Shown: piece by piece, positions 1 through 10,600 of the stretch
How the letters are laid out: each line of letters starts with the position of its first letter
Numbering within the stretch: the first letter of the stretch is position 1
NCBI RefSeq assembly: GCF_004379255.2
Contig: NC_056050.1
Location: 19,523,514 to 19,587,513 of the forward strand
Source: Salvia splendens
Taxonomy: Eukaryota; Streptophyta; Magnoliopsida; Lamiales; Lamiaceae
Direction: 5' to 3'
Length of the DNA: 64,000 bases
Notes under the pieces: model-generated
What the model was told of the DNA's origin: nothing
Databases searched by the model: none
What the model saw: the letters and a program-made list of their open reading frames with translations, nothing else
Translations under genes and position numbers: made by a program

Positions 1-5
1 TCGCC

Positions 6-1661
6 ATGTACGGAGCATTAAAGACTCCGTTCTCGGACGACATCACCCGAACTCTTTTGCCGCGGAACTACCGGACACCGTCAATGACTTATGACGGGCT
101 AGAGGATCCTCATGACTTCTTGGGACGCTATCAATATAATATGGCGAACCAGGGTCTCAATGAGGTCCATATGTGCAAGCTGTTCCCCGAGCTGCTCATC
201 GGGAACGCCAGAAGGTGGTTCGACAGCCTTCCTCAAGGCAGCATTAGATCCTACCGAGATCTAATGGATGCTTTCCACAGGAGGTTCTTTCAGAAAGCAG
301 AAGCCCGGATCACTTCGGCTCAGCTGCTTTCTATACGTCAAGGTCGCGACGAAAAGATCAGCGACTTCCTGACGAGATTCCATAAGGAATGCCTACAAGT
401 AGATAATCTCAATGATCTACTTGTCATTTCGGCATTCCAAAATGGAATCCTGCCCGGAGCTCTCTACAGAAAGCTCGTGGAGTGCGGTCCGCAAACAGCT
501 CAAGAAATGTGGGACATTGCGGACCAGTTTTCCCGTGCGGATGAGGCAGACCGTCGAAAACGGTCTTTAGACAGCTCATCCCGAGGAGACGAAAAGAAGC
601 CCGATCATAGCGATCAGAGGCTTCCTCGCCGAACTCCTTTTGAAAGAATTCAAAGGGCACCGGTACAAGGCAGATTGGGACCACGTCTCAATCCTGAGAA
701 GCCGCCCGCTCAGTTCGTACCCTTAAACAAGTCAAGAGCGGAAATTTTCGAACTACATTCCGATATGTTCGAAAAACCAAGGCGGATGACGAAATCGGCC
801 GCGCGCCGACCTCAGGATCAATTTTGCTCCTTCCATCAAACCCACGGTCACGATACCGAGGAGTGCCGAAATTTGGCTGCAGGTATTGATGTTCTTGTGA
901 AAACAGGAATGTTAAAAAAATACCAAAGCAAGCAGCCGAAAAAGAACAAAAAGCAGAGAGGTGCGAACTGCAATCCTCAGGATCCGAAAAGGCATGAGGA
1001 TCCCGAAGACGACGACGAGCCGCAATATGATGGAGTAATCCTGACTATTGATGCTCTCCCTGCCGGGAAGACTAAGTCGTCCCTAAAAGCAGAACGCAGA
1101 GTTTCCAATCAAGAGGAGCCAACACATAAAAGGCTGAAGAAAGACGAAGTGATTACATTTTCAGATGCCGATCCCGTCCCAGCCATCTCTCCTCACCAAG
1201 ACGCTATTATCATTCAAGCCGGAGTGGCAAACAAACTGATCCACAGAGTATTTGTGGATACAGGAGCGTCAGTCAGCATTCTTTTTAAAGAATGTTTCGA
1301 TAAAATGGAAGTGGATCCAGCTCGGCTCAGTCCGGCTCCACTTCCTCTGAAAAGTTTCGCCCAGGAGGACACCCGCCCTGAAGGTATTATCAGCCTTCCG
1401 ATCACGGTGGGAAAAGCGCCTACAAGCTCCAATACGATGATCGAGTTCTTTGTGGTGAAAGCTCGGTCCCCGTACAACATCATCCTGGGGAGAGACTGGC
1501 TCAACACAGTTCGGGCCGTTTGCTCTACTTATCACCTCACCATCAAGATCCCTACTAAAGGAGGGATAGCGGTCATCCGAGGTGACCAAAAGAGAGCAAA
1601 GGAATGTCTACAAATTGCGCTTAGAAGTGCCGAGCAGTCAGATCGGCACCACCAAGCATAG
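6..1661 (+). CDS. Tat-type gag-protease polyprotein, 551 aa (5' end possibly outside the window)
   Basis: Encodes the capsid/nucleocapsid protein and aspartic protease of the element. A retrotransposon gag domain spans about residues 35-135, with the typical RRWFDSLP and FHRRFFQ stretches. A CHHC-like knuckle (C-x-F-H, GHDTEEC) lies near residues 272-288 in a basic region, and the protease active site FVDTGASVSIL is near residue 415. The first ATG is six bases from the window edge, so the true start may be further upstream. The frame ends in TAG at 1659-1661. The downstream pol frame is in the same reading frame, separated by only that stop and eight further sense codons, so readthrough is the simplest way to make Gag-Pro-Pol. 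Confidence 0.9.
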   Translation: MYGALKTPFSDDITRTLLPRNYRTPSMTYDGLEDPHDFLGRYQYNMANQGLNEVHMCKLFPELLIGNARRWFDSLPQGSIRSYRDLMDAFHRRFFQKAEARITSAQLLSIRQGRDEKISDFLTRFHKECLQVDNLNDLLVISAFQNGILPGALYRKLVECGPQTAQEMWDIADQFSRADEADRRKRSLDSSSRGDEKKPDHSDQRLPRRTPFERIQRAPVQGRLGPRLNPEKPPAQFVPLNKSRAEIFELHSDMFEKPRRMTKSAARRPQDQFCSFHQTHGHDTEECRNLAAGIDVLVKTGMLKKYQSKQPKKNKKQRGANCNPQDPKRHEDPEDDDEPQYDGVILTIDALPAGKTKSSLKAERRVSNQEEPTHKRLKKDEVITFSDADPVPAISPHQDAIIIQAGVANKLIHRVFVDTGASVSILFKECFDKMEVDPARLSPAPLPLKSFAQEDTRPEGIISLPITVGKAPTSSNTMIEFFVVKARSPYNIILGRDWLNTVRAVCSTYHLTIKIPTKGGIAVIRGDQKRAKECLQIALRSAEQSDRHHQA

Positions 1662-1667
1662 CAATCA
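1659..1667 (+). promoter_or_regulatory. Candidate leaky stop: TAG CAA TCA readthrough context
   Basis: The gag-pro stop reads TAG followed by CAA TCA, which fits the known plant-virus readthrough consensus TAG-CAR-YYA. The pol frame continues in phase 0 with no further stop. The sequence fact is direct; that ribosomes read through it is inference. Confidence 0.6.
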
Positions 1668-1688
1668 CAGCAGCCGGAGTCAGAGGCG

Positions 1689-4600
1689 ATGACCGAAGTC
1701 ATACCGGAGCCGAACTCGATGACCGTTCAGTTATACGAAGATGATCCATCCAGAACGGTCAAGATCGGCTTCGCAGGAACGCCTCTACTCCGGGAAAAGA
1801 CCATTCAGCTCCTCAAGGAGTACAAAGATGTCTTTGCATGGTCTCCGTTGGACATGACCGGAGTGCCCCCCGAGGTAATCACTCATCGGTTAAATATTGA
1901 TCCTTCAATCCGGCCAGTAAAACAGAAGCAAAGACTCTTTGCGGCAGAAAGAAGCCAAGTCATCCATGACGAAGTCCGCCAATTACTAAAAGCGGATGTA
2001 CTATTCGAGGTGAAATATCCTTCCTGGGTAGCCAATCCTGTGATGATCAAGAAAAAAGAAGGAGGATGGCGGATGTGCATAGATTTTACCGATCTAAACA
2101 AGCACTGTCCTAAAGATTGCTATCCCCTTCCGAATATAGATAAAAAAGTAGAAGCTTTGATCGGCTTCGAAATTTTCTGTTTTCTTGATTTATACAAAGG
2201 ATATCACCAAGTGTTGATGGATGAGAGTGACGCTCCGAAAACAGCTTTCATTACCGATTTCGGCATTTTCGCTTATAAAAAGATGCCATTCGGTTTAAAG
2301 AATGCCGGAGCCACTTATCAAAGGATGGTAGACAAGCTTTTTCGGCACCTAATCGGAAAACAGGTTGAAGTGTATGTCGACGACATAGTCGTCAAAAGCA
2401 AAAGCACTTCGGAGTACGAGCACAACCTCAAGTCCACTCTCAGCGTGCTCAAGAAAGCCAACCTCAAACTTAATCCCCAAAAGTGTACCTTTTTGGTAGA
2501 TTCGGGAAAGTTTCTGGGTTGTTGGGTTTCAAAGGACGGACTCAAGGCAAACCCCTCAAAAGTTCAAGTCGTTCAGAACATGGCAATGCCGAAGTCCATA
2601 CATGACGTGCAAAGGCTAACCGGATGTCTAGCCGCACTGAATCGATTCCTTTCTCAAGCAGCCGAAAAGCAACTGCCGTTCTTCAAGGTGTTGAAAAAGG
2701 CACCAAAGTTCGAGTGGGGAGCCGAGCAGAAAAAGGCCTTTGACGAGCTCAAAAGTTATCTAGCCGAGCTTCCTATTCTCTCTGCTCCAACAGAAGCCGA
2801 AGTAATATTCTTATACTTAGCGGCATCAGATCAAACCATCAGCGCGGTGCTTGTACGAGAAGAAGGCCTAAAGCAGTTTCCCATCTACTTTACAAGCCGA
2901 GCATTAAGAGGTCCAGAAACAAGGTATCAACCTCTGGAAAAAATTGCTCTGGCGTTAGTAAATGCAGCAAGGAGACTGCGGCCATACTTCTATGCTCACA
3001 AGGTATGCGTCTTAACCGATCTGCCTCTTCGGCAAGTTTTGACCAAGCCAGAAGCATCAGGCAGAATCGCCAAATGGGCCATAGAGCTGGGAGAACACTC
3101 AATCGAGTACCTACCTCGGAAAGCCATCAAGGGACAAGCCTTGGCAGATTTTCTTGCAGAGGCCAAGTTCGATCAAGCAATCCCTGTCATTGCCGAACAG
3201 AAAAATTCTACCAATGCCGAACTAGCACAGCCCTTGGAATCCGAAGTAGAGCCGCCAGACTGCTGGAGCGGATTCGTAGATGGAGCTTCAAACAAGATAG
3301 GAAGTGGAGCTGGTATTTTACTCGTCGCTCCCGACGGACACGAGGTAACCTACTCACTTCGGTTCCTATTCCCCACTACTAATAATGAAGCCGAGTACGA
3401 AGCCCTCCTGGCCGGACTCCAGTTAGCGCAAAGTCTACTCGTCAAATCTCTCAAAGTCCATTGTGATTCACAAGTCATAGTAAATCACATGTTGGGTACA
3501 AGTGAAGCTCGTGACGAGAGAATGAAGAAGTATTTGGACAAAGCGCAAAGCATCAGCCAAAGTTTCTCCTATTTTCGGATAATCCGCATTCCCAGAGCGG
3601 AAAATAGCCGAGCAGATACCTTAAGTAAGTTGGCCTCAGATCCGAGCTCAAAGGCGGAAGAATTAATGCATCGAAGCATTGATGAAGCCGAGGTACATTC
3701 AGTATCCAGCTCGCCGAACTGGATGACGCCGATCTTGCAGTATCTGGATCAAGGACAATTGCCCGAGGATAAGAGAAAAGCTCGGAAGATCACGTGCCGA
3801 GCACTTCGGTACGAACTTCATGAAGGAGTCCTCTTTAGAAAGTCTTACCTCCAGCCGTTATTGCGGTGCGTAGGACCAGAAGAGACGGACTACATCCTCA
3901 GAGAAGTTCATGAAGGATCGTGCGGCAGCCACATCGGAGCTAGAGCTTTAGCTAAAAAAGTTCTAAGATGGGGATATTATTGGCCAACCTTGGTACAAGA
4001 AGCAGTGCAGCTCGTCAAGACATGCCCGAAGTGCCAAATCCATGCAAATATCCCAAGGATGCCGCAGACCGATCTATTCACTATGCAAAGCCCTTGGCCT
4101 TTCATGCAATGGGGCATAGACATAGTGGGACCACTTCCTCAAGCTCCTCGGCAAATGAAATTCCTAATCGTTGCCGTGGACTACTTTACGAAGTGGGTGG
4201 AAGCTGAACCATTAGCTACGATAACAAGCTCGAAGGCATTGGATTTCGTCTGGAAGAACATAGTGTGCCGATTTGGCATACCCCACATCCTCATCTCGGA
4301 TAACGGGACTCAGTTCACCGACAAGACGTTCAAGAATTGGTGCCAAGAGCTGAATATTCAACAGCGGTTCACTTCGGTCTCTCATCCACAAGCAAACGGA
4401 CAAACGGAGGTAACAAATCGTATCCTGGTGAAAGGGTTAAAAGCTCGGTTAGAACAAGCCAAAGGACAATGGGTAGAAAATCTCCCTCAAGTCCTATGGT
4501 CCTACCGAACTACACCCACAACCTCCAACGGTGAAACTCCGTACAGCCTTGTGTACGGCACTGAAGCCGTAATTCCGGTGGAGATCGGCGTACCCAGTCC

Positions 4601-4952
4601 CCGAACTCTAAATTTCTCCTCAGAAATGAATGACGACGGACTGAGAGCCGAGCTAGATCTTGCCGAAGAAAGAAGAGAATTGGCATGCATAAAAGCAGCC
4701 AAGTACAAGGAGCAAGTAGCCCGATATTACAACCAAAGGGTGAAGAAGCTGCAATTTCAAGTGGGAGATCTCGTCTTGAGAAACAACGAAGTAAGCCGAG
4801 CAGAAAAGCTGGGCAAGCTCGAACCCACATGGGAAGGTCCGTATCGGGTGTCAGAAGTCCTCGGCAAAGGGTCTTACAAATTGGCTCACATGTCAGGAGA
4901 ACAGGTACCCCGAACATGGCACATTTCCAACCTCAAGAAGTTTCATTTGTAA
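1689..4952 (+). CDS. Tat-type pol polyprotein: RT, RNase H, archaeal-type RNase H, integrase (1087 aa)
   Basis: Copies the element RNA into DNA and inserts it. Reverse transcriptase occupies about residues 95-270, with FLDLYKGYHQ, MPFGLKNAGATYQ and the catalytic YVDDIVV near residue 227. A connecting RNase H with TSRALRGPETRYQPLEK follows near residue 400. A second RNase H starts near residue 525 (FVDGASN, NNEAEYEALLAGL, CDSQ, ending in SRADTLSKLAS), marking the Tat group. Integrase has an HHCC zinc site near 740-782 and the D, D, E residues in WGIDIVGPLP, ISDNGTQF and NGQTEVTNR. The C-terminus WHISNLKKFH is usual for the family. Its own ATG at 1689 is in frame with gag-pro, so it may be made by readthrough rather than by its own initiation. 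Confidence 0.92.
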   Translation: MTEVIPEPNSMTVQLYEDDPSRTVKIGFAGTPLLREKTIQLLKEYKDVFAWSPLDMTGVPPEVITHRLNIDPSIRPVKQKQRLFAAERSQVIHDEVRQLLKADVLFEVKYPSWVANPVMIKKKEGGWRMCIDFTDLNKHCPKDCYPLPNIDKKVEALIGFEIFCFLDLYKGYHQVLMDESDAPKTAFITDFGIFAYKKMPFGLKNAGATYQRMVDKLFRHLIGKQVEVYVDDIVVKSKSTSEYEHNLKSTLSVLKKANLKLNPQKCTFLVDSGKFLGCWVSKDGLKANPSKVQVVQNMAMPKSIHDVQRLTGCLAALNRFLSQAAEKQLPFFKVLKKAPKFEWGAEQKKAFDELKSYLAELPILSAPTEAEVIFLYLAASDQTISAVLVREEGLKQFPIYFTSRALRGPETRYQPLEKIALALVNAARRLRPYFYAHKVCVLTDLPLRQVLTKPEASGRIAKWAIELGEHSIEYLPRKAIKGQALADFLAEAKFDQAIPVIAEQKNSTNAELAQPLESEVEPPDCWSGFVDGASNKIGSGAGILLVAPDGHEVTYSLRFLFPTTNNEAEYEALLAGLQLAQSLLVKSLKVHCDSQVIVNHMLGTSEARDERMKKYLDKAQSISQSFSYFRIIRIPRAENSRADTLSKLASDPSSKAEELMHRSIDEAEVHSVSSSPNWMTPILQYLDQGQLPEDKRKARKITCRALRYELHEGVLFRKSYLQPLLRCVGPEETDYILREVHEGSCGSHIGARALAKKVLRWGYYWPTLVQEAVQLVKTCPKCQIHANIPRMPQTDLFTMQSPWPFMQWGIDIVGPLPQAPRQMKFLIVAVDYFTKWVEAEPLATITSSKALDFVWKNIVCRFGIPHILISDNGTQFTDKTFKNWCQELNIQQRFTSVSHPQANGQTEVTNRILVKGLKARLEQAKGQWVENLPQVLWSYRTTPTTSNGETPYSLVYGTEAVIPVEIGVPSPRTLNFSSEMNDDGLRAELDLAEERRELACIKAAKYKEQVARYYNQRVKKLQFQVGDLVLRNNEVSRAEKLGKLEPTWEGPYRVSEVLGKGSYKLAHMSGEQVPRTWHISNLKKFHL

Positions 4953-5160
4953 GAGACAGTCCGGTCAGTCAGTCTTGAGTCCTGTCCGGTCAATGTGCTT
5001 TATTTGGTTTGCTTGATCTTTGTTTCTCTATGTGCTTTTTATTTGCCTCTATGCGTTTTTGTCTATGTGTTTTGTCTGTCTCTGTGCGTGTCGTCTCTTA
5101 CAAATGTTACTGAGGTATCTTGTTCTTCGAAGGCTGATCCCCTTCTTAGAACATATACAA

Positions 5161-5517
5161 GCCAACGATTGTGAGTCAAAGCTTCTACAGAAGATACAAG
5201 ACCACAATTCAGCTTAAACAAGCAGTTCGTCTGAAACGAGCTGCAACAAGCCAACGATTGTGAGTCAAAGCTTCTACAGAAGATACAAGACCACAATTCA
5301 GCTTAAACAAGCAGTTCGTCTGAAACGAGCTGCAACAAGCCAACGATTGTAAGTCAAAGCTTCTACAGAAGATACAAGACCACAATTCAGCTTAAACAAG
5401 CAGTTCGTCTGAAACGAGCTGCAATAAGCCAACGATTGTGAAGTCCAAGCTTCTAAAGAGGATACAAGACCACAATTCGGCTTAAAAATCAAGCACTTCG
5501 TCTGAAACGAACTGCAA
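5161..5517 (+). repeat. Four-copy 89-bp tandem repeat in the 3' noncoding region of the Tat element
   Basis: Units starting GCCAACGATTGT begin at 5161, 5250, 5339 and 5428, an exact 89-base spacing. Copies 1-3 are nearly identical; the fourth is more diverged. Each unit holds ACCACAATTCAGC and CAGTTCGTCTGAAACGAG. Such repeats between integrase and the 3' LTR are known in Tat-group elements. Confidence 0.93.
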
Positions 5518-5685
5518 TGAAAGTCCGATTCTCGCGATAAAACTTGCCTGAATTAGGACAAGGGAAAGTCCGATCCACGCGATAAAACTCGCCGAATTAG
5601 GACAAGGGAAAGTCCGATCCCCAAATTAGGACAACGGAAAGTTCGATCCGAGCGATAAAACTCGCCAAATTAGGACACAAACCAA
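5518..5685 (+). repeat. Second tandem array, about 45-bp units
   Basis: GAAAGTCCGAT (or GAAAGTTCGAT) recurs at about 5518, 5566, 5607 and 5637, usually followed by GCGATAAAACTCGCC and AATTAGGACAA. One unit is shortened by an internal deletion. It directly follows the 89-bp array, so the element has two unrelated repeat families side by side. Confidence 0.85.
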
Positions 5686-5795
5686 GTCCGGTCAAAGAAG
5701 AGTTCACTTCATCAAACCGAGGACAAACATCAACTTACCCCGTACCTTTATCCAGAATGCCGAAGTGATTCACTTCACTTTTCGGGGGGGGGTAG

Positions 5796-6476
5796 TGATG
5801 GAGTACGTACTAAACAAGCCCAACAGCAGTAAAGCCCATCAGCCTAAAGCCCAAGAAAGAGTATCAGTTCGGCATGACTAAAGAGTATCAGTCCGGCATG
5901 ACTAAAGAGTTCAGTCCGGCACAACCAAAGAGTTCGGCCCCAGCTTACAGCTCGGTAAAAGCCAACCAATCAAACTCTGCTCTCAGGTCGGCATCAAGCT
6001 CTACTCTCAGATCGGCAAAAAGCTGCTCGGCAATAATTCAGCAGTTCGGTCTCAGTATTCGACCGAACTAGGAGATAGTGGACTCATGCAGGAGTTCCAC
6101 CTCCACTACACCCACGATCTATTTAGTGGTGTCAAGCAGTCATTAACTCATGCAGGATAATGGACCCATGCAAGATCGCCACGATCTCCACGACATCCAC
6201 TACCTAGTAAATAGCTGCATGCCACGATCTTGGTCCTTTGTATAAGTAGAACCTAGATCAGATAGATATTTTTACTTTCTCTCGATCTCTAGAGATAAAA
6301 TACAAAATAGCAAGTCTGTATTGTAAGCTGTAGAAAACAGATCAAGCAATACAACTCTGCCCTCTTTTCTTCCCGTGGACGTAGATTTACCTCAGTAAAT
6401 CGAACCACGTAAAATTTCCGTGTCGTAATTTATTTTTACGAGCATTCATCATCCTCAATAATTCGCGGATTCATCA
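5796..6476 (+). repeat. 3' LTR of the Tat element (681 bp)
   Basis: Starts TGATG right after the G-rich purine tract and ends CATCA, giving 5-bp inverted ends of the TG..CA type. The U3 part has short tandem copies of TCCGGCATGACTAAAGAG near 5871-5935. The LTR ends at 6476, with AT-rich host-like DNA beyond. The partner LTR is outside the window, so divergence cannot be measured. Confidence 0.88.
6241..6248 (+). promoter_or_regulatory. TATA box of the Tat LTR
   Basis: TATAAGTA sits within the LTR after CCTTTG, the usual plant LTR promoter layout. Transcription would begin roughly 30 bp downstream and run through the rest of the LTR into flanking DNA toward the Ca2+-ATPase copy. Confidence 0.55.
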
Positions 6477-7696
6477 GAAAGCACAAAATATTAGTAACTT
6501 TTACTATTAGGGAATAAGATGATTAGAAACAAAATTCGAAAGTGATTACATTAACTTTTAATTATTCAATTAGAATGGACTTCGTAAGTGATAGGTTTTA
6601 CTTTTGTTACACTAAAACAGAATAACGTGTGAAGAGAGGAAGAGGATAAGTTGAAACGTGGTGCAATGCATGTAATGAATGGCATATGTCTTTCAACACA
6701 AACATTAGGTGTTCCTGACCAACACATTAAACCACCGCACAAGATTGATGGTCTTTTAAATTAACCCAATGTTTATTCATCATAACACTCTCAAATTTAA
6801 AAGAAGGAAAATAAGTGAAAATAACTAATTTGGTCAAGCATTTTTTTTCTTTCTCTTTCTGGAGTATATTTTATTTTATCTGTAGTACTTATATTTTATG
6901 TTATTAGTTACTCCTATCTATTTTAAATCTCTCAGATTTTATTCTCATTTCACTTATTCCTTAATTTTTGTATAGAAAAACCCACACTTAGCTGACCTAT
7001 CACTTTATGAGTTGATAATTTATACGCATAAGAAATTCAATTGCTACAGAACTGAAATTATTTCATCATAATTCAGTTTTTTTTTCAAAAGGTAAGAAAC
7101 TAATCACTATGCGACATGATGTACTCATATGTACGACTGAAATACATTTTTGAACTTAATTTCGTATTATTTGTTAGTAAAATTTGCAATTCAATAACAC
7201 GATGACACATATCAACTCTGTTTGCTCAGCAATATTTGTAAAAGAATATTTGGCAATCTTTTGTGGCAGTTTAAATCTGAAGTTAAAGTATATCCATTTC
7301 GGAAGAATAAAATAATAAAAAGAAAACGAAAGAACAACTTTCAAAATTAGTTCGCCAGAAACTGCTAGGAGAAGTTTCGTTCCACTATTCCTCTCCCTCC
7401 TTCCGCCAACTCTTCCACCTGCAAACCTATTTTCAGGTGATTTCGCTTCGATCTAATGAAAAATTATTCAAAATTTTATGAGTTGGCGAGTTAATCTATT
7501 CTAGTAGCATTGCTAAATGCCAATACTACTGCTACTGCTGCAGCAGTAGCAGTAGGCCAGTAGCAGTATCTAATTTGAATCAAATTAGGAGAATGTCACC
7601 AAGGTTGCGATGGCATTCAATTGTTTGTTTCAGTGTGTAGAGCTAGTTAATGTGATTTGAGATAAATAGTGGTATCATTTCTCCTACGACAGATTA
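6477..7696. other. Upstream region of the Ca2+-ATPase copy
   Basis: AT-rich non-coding DNA between the retrotransposon and the first ATPase exon. No convincing open frame. Pyrimidine-rich sequence near 7380-7430 (CTCTCCCTCCTTCCGCC) resembles a transcribed 5' leader, and CTATTTTCAG|GTGATTT near 7437 could be an exon edge. A perfect palindrome is listed separately. Confidence 0.5.
7526..7555. repeat. Perfect 30-bp palindrome built from CTG/CAG-like units
   Basis: CTACTGCTACTGCTG is followed immediately by its exact reverse complement, centred on CTGCAG. It lies about 140 bp upstream of the ATPase ATG, so it may fall in the 5' leader, where it would form a loop-less stem. Confidence 0.9.
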
Positions 7697-10600
7697 ATGA
7701 AGGACGAATTGCAAGGCTCGCCGTACCGGCGCCACCGCAACGACCCCGAAGCCGGCAGCAGAAGCCGCTATGACTACGACGACGACGACGCGGGGTCTCC
7801 TTTCTCTATTGTGCGCACAAAACGTGCTCCAATCGACAAATTGCGTCGCTGGCGGGTAAGTTGATGATCACATTCGCGCGTTTAAACATCTGGAACTTGC
7901 TAATAGTGCTCATGAATTAGTATTCCTGTATTCAAATCTCTGCAACTGATTTACCTCGCTATGCTTTCCAGCAAGCCGCTCTTGTGCTGAATGCATCTCG
8001 GAGATTTCGATATACGTTGGATTTGAAGAAAGAAGAAGAGAGGAAGGAATTGATTGCTAAGACTAGGATGCATGCTCAAGTCGTTAGGGTATTTATATTT
8101 CTTATTCGTATCTGAATTTTCTGTCTATTGTCATTCACTAATCAATAATTTGTTGAATAGGCTGCTGTTCTATTCCAAGAAGCTGGTACAGGACTGAATG
8201 GTAATTTCTCTTTGATGTATCTTTTCTATTATGAAGCTCTAATAGCCTGCTTCACGGTGCTAGCTCGCCTCATTTGGCGTTTTAGTTTCTCACACCTATT
8301 TTCTTTGGTTTCATTTTGCCTAAGACTGTAAACACAGTTTTCCATTCCTTCTGTTCTTGATAATGTCATTTCTGTATTTTTAGTATCAGCTCCTGCAAAG
8401 TTACCATCAAGTCCAACTCAAGTTGGTGAATTTGGTATTAGCTCAGAGGAACTGGTTGCTATGTCCAGGGAGCATGATCTCTCATTTCTGCAGCAAAGTG
8501 GAGGGGTAAGTTCACTGAAAGCATCTATTACATAGCTTCTTATCTGCCTGACTTTCATTACTTATATCTGCATCCTCTATAAACTTAATTTAATCCATGT
8601 ATATCCTGAATTAGGTTAAAGGTGTGGCTGAGAAGTTAAAGTGCAATGTGGAGAAAGGTGTCACTGCTGATGAGGCTGACCTTATAGAGCGAAAGAAAGC
8701 TTTTGGATCAAACACATATCCTCGAAAAAAAGGACGAAGTTTCTGGGTGAACATTGATTAATTCCAGCATTTTTGTATCATGTATATGGTAAAGATTAGC
8801 ATTGGCCTCATAGGCAGTTTTTGTAATATTCTTTACCATACACCATGCAGATGTTTGTCTGGGAAGCTTGTCGAGATACAACGCTCATCATTTTGATGGT
8901 TGCTGCAGCTGCTTCGCTGGCACTAGGCATAAAGACTGAGGTATGGTCATGGGGAGCATAACTTGTTCATGGTTTCATATGAGTGCAATACAGGTTTAGT
9001 TTGACCTCAGTTTTCAACTTTGGATCACGTTAAATATTCCATGTTATATATAATCAGAGTATGAACTCTGTAGCTAATTGTAAAAGTCTTTGGTCAAGAA
9101 TTCGGGTAAAAACTTTCAGTGTTTAAAACAGTCATTTTATAACTATGTTGTGAATAAATATAAACATGAAAGTTAGTAAAAAATTATCACATTATGAATT
9201 AAAAATTCGTATGCCAACGAAACTAGAGTTCACCTGAACAAAAGATTAATGAAAGCATACCAGGTACAGATTAGAGAACCCAAAAGATGTAACATAGTGA
9301 ACCACATTTTCTTCTACGTACATTTACCTGGAATGTATGGAGTTCCTGGAACTATGGTTAATTGTTAGCTTGGTAGCTGTAAACATTATTAATCCCTGTA
9401 AACTTTATTCAATAACATGAACACAAAATAATGCTTTTGATATGGATGTAGTTTTCATGCTCCTGAAATTTATATTGAGATATTCAATCTTGCAATTTGT
9501 ACTTTGTAGGGTATAAAAGAAGGTTGGTATGATGGAGGGAGCATTGCCATGGCTGTTCTCATAGTCATCATATTTACTGGTATCGCCAACTTACTTGTTG
9601 ATTGAATATTTCATTTAAGTGCATGATCTGAATGTGCTATAATTTATGAATAATTTAAATGCAGATAGAGAACAATTTTTGTTCATTTGAATTTTCTGTT
9701 CAAAAGTGAGTACAAGAAGTTGCTCCATAACATAAAATTAATAAATTTATGAGATCTAATGGTGATAAAAATCTTGATTCCAAGAGAACTGGGATTCTAT
9801 TTGAACAAGAAAGAGTAAAAGAACACAAATGAACTGAATGGATGCTATTGCTAGTTCACAATGAAAGCTAACAAGTTAAAAATTGGTTTGATTAGTCAAA
9901 ATGTCTACTACTTTATTTAATTGAAGTGTATTCTGAGTCCAGGTTTCATTAGATGATTGACAATTTCTGTTTAATGTCTTTGCTTCTAGTGACTTTTTAG
10001 ATGTCCATAATTTTTGCAGCCGTAAGCGACTACAGGCAGTCTCTACAATTTCAAAACTTAAATGAGGAGAAACAAAACATTCAAATGGAGGTATGTACAA
10101 TGAAGTAGGTCATACTTGTATTCCTTTGTTTTCTTCTTACATTTTCTGGTAACCGTTTCCTGGTAGTCAGGGGTGGGCGCAGAATTTTCAATATTTGATA
10201 TAGTGGTTGGTGATGTTGTGCCTCTCAAAATTGGTGATCAGGTAGTAATACACTTCAAACACTCTCTTCTTTCTTACTCCTCACCTTAAAAGGATAAAAT
10301 ATACTACTACTAGTATATTTCTCTTTTCAGTTTATTGTTTGAGAGAAATTATCGCATACTTTTTTTCTTTTGGTCAAATTTAGCATGCCAATCAGTTGCA
10401 TATGAAGAAGGATTTGGTTGCATATTGACATCGTTGGCTGAAACTAGAAATAGAAATTCATAGTAGGATGGTTAAATAACAAGTCTCACTTTGCTCATAG
10501 TAGGCAGCAAAATGCCTTGGGTCCGATTGGATATATTTCATTCTGCAGCCATTTTAGTAGAGTTATATTTTCCTCACTTCATATTGTGTTCTCGGCTCTT

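Larger units (their letters stand above)
1..6476 (+). mobile_element. Ty3/gypsy LTR retrotransposon, Tat-type lineage, 5' truncated by window edge
   Basis: The order gag-protease, reverse transcriptase, RNase H, a second RNase H and integrase, then tandem repeats, a purine tract and an LTR defines a Ty3/gypsy element. The extra RNase H domain and the repeats ahead of the 3' LTR are known traits of the Tat group (Retand/Ogre relatives); the lineage name is therefore inference from architecture. The 5' LTR and primer-binding site lie outside the window. Both long reading frames are open, so the copy is probably young. A G-rich purine tract (about 5784-5792) sits just before the LTR. The five bases after the LTR are GAAAG; their matching 5' copy cannot be seen here. 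Confidence 0.93.
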
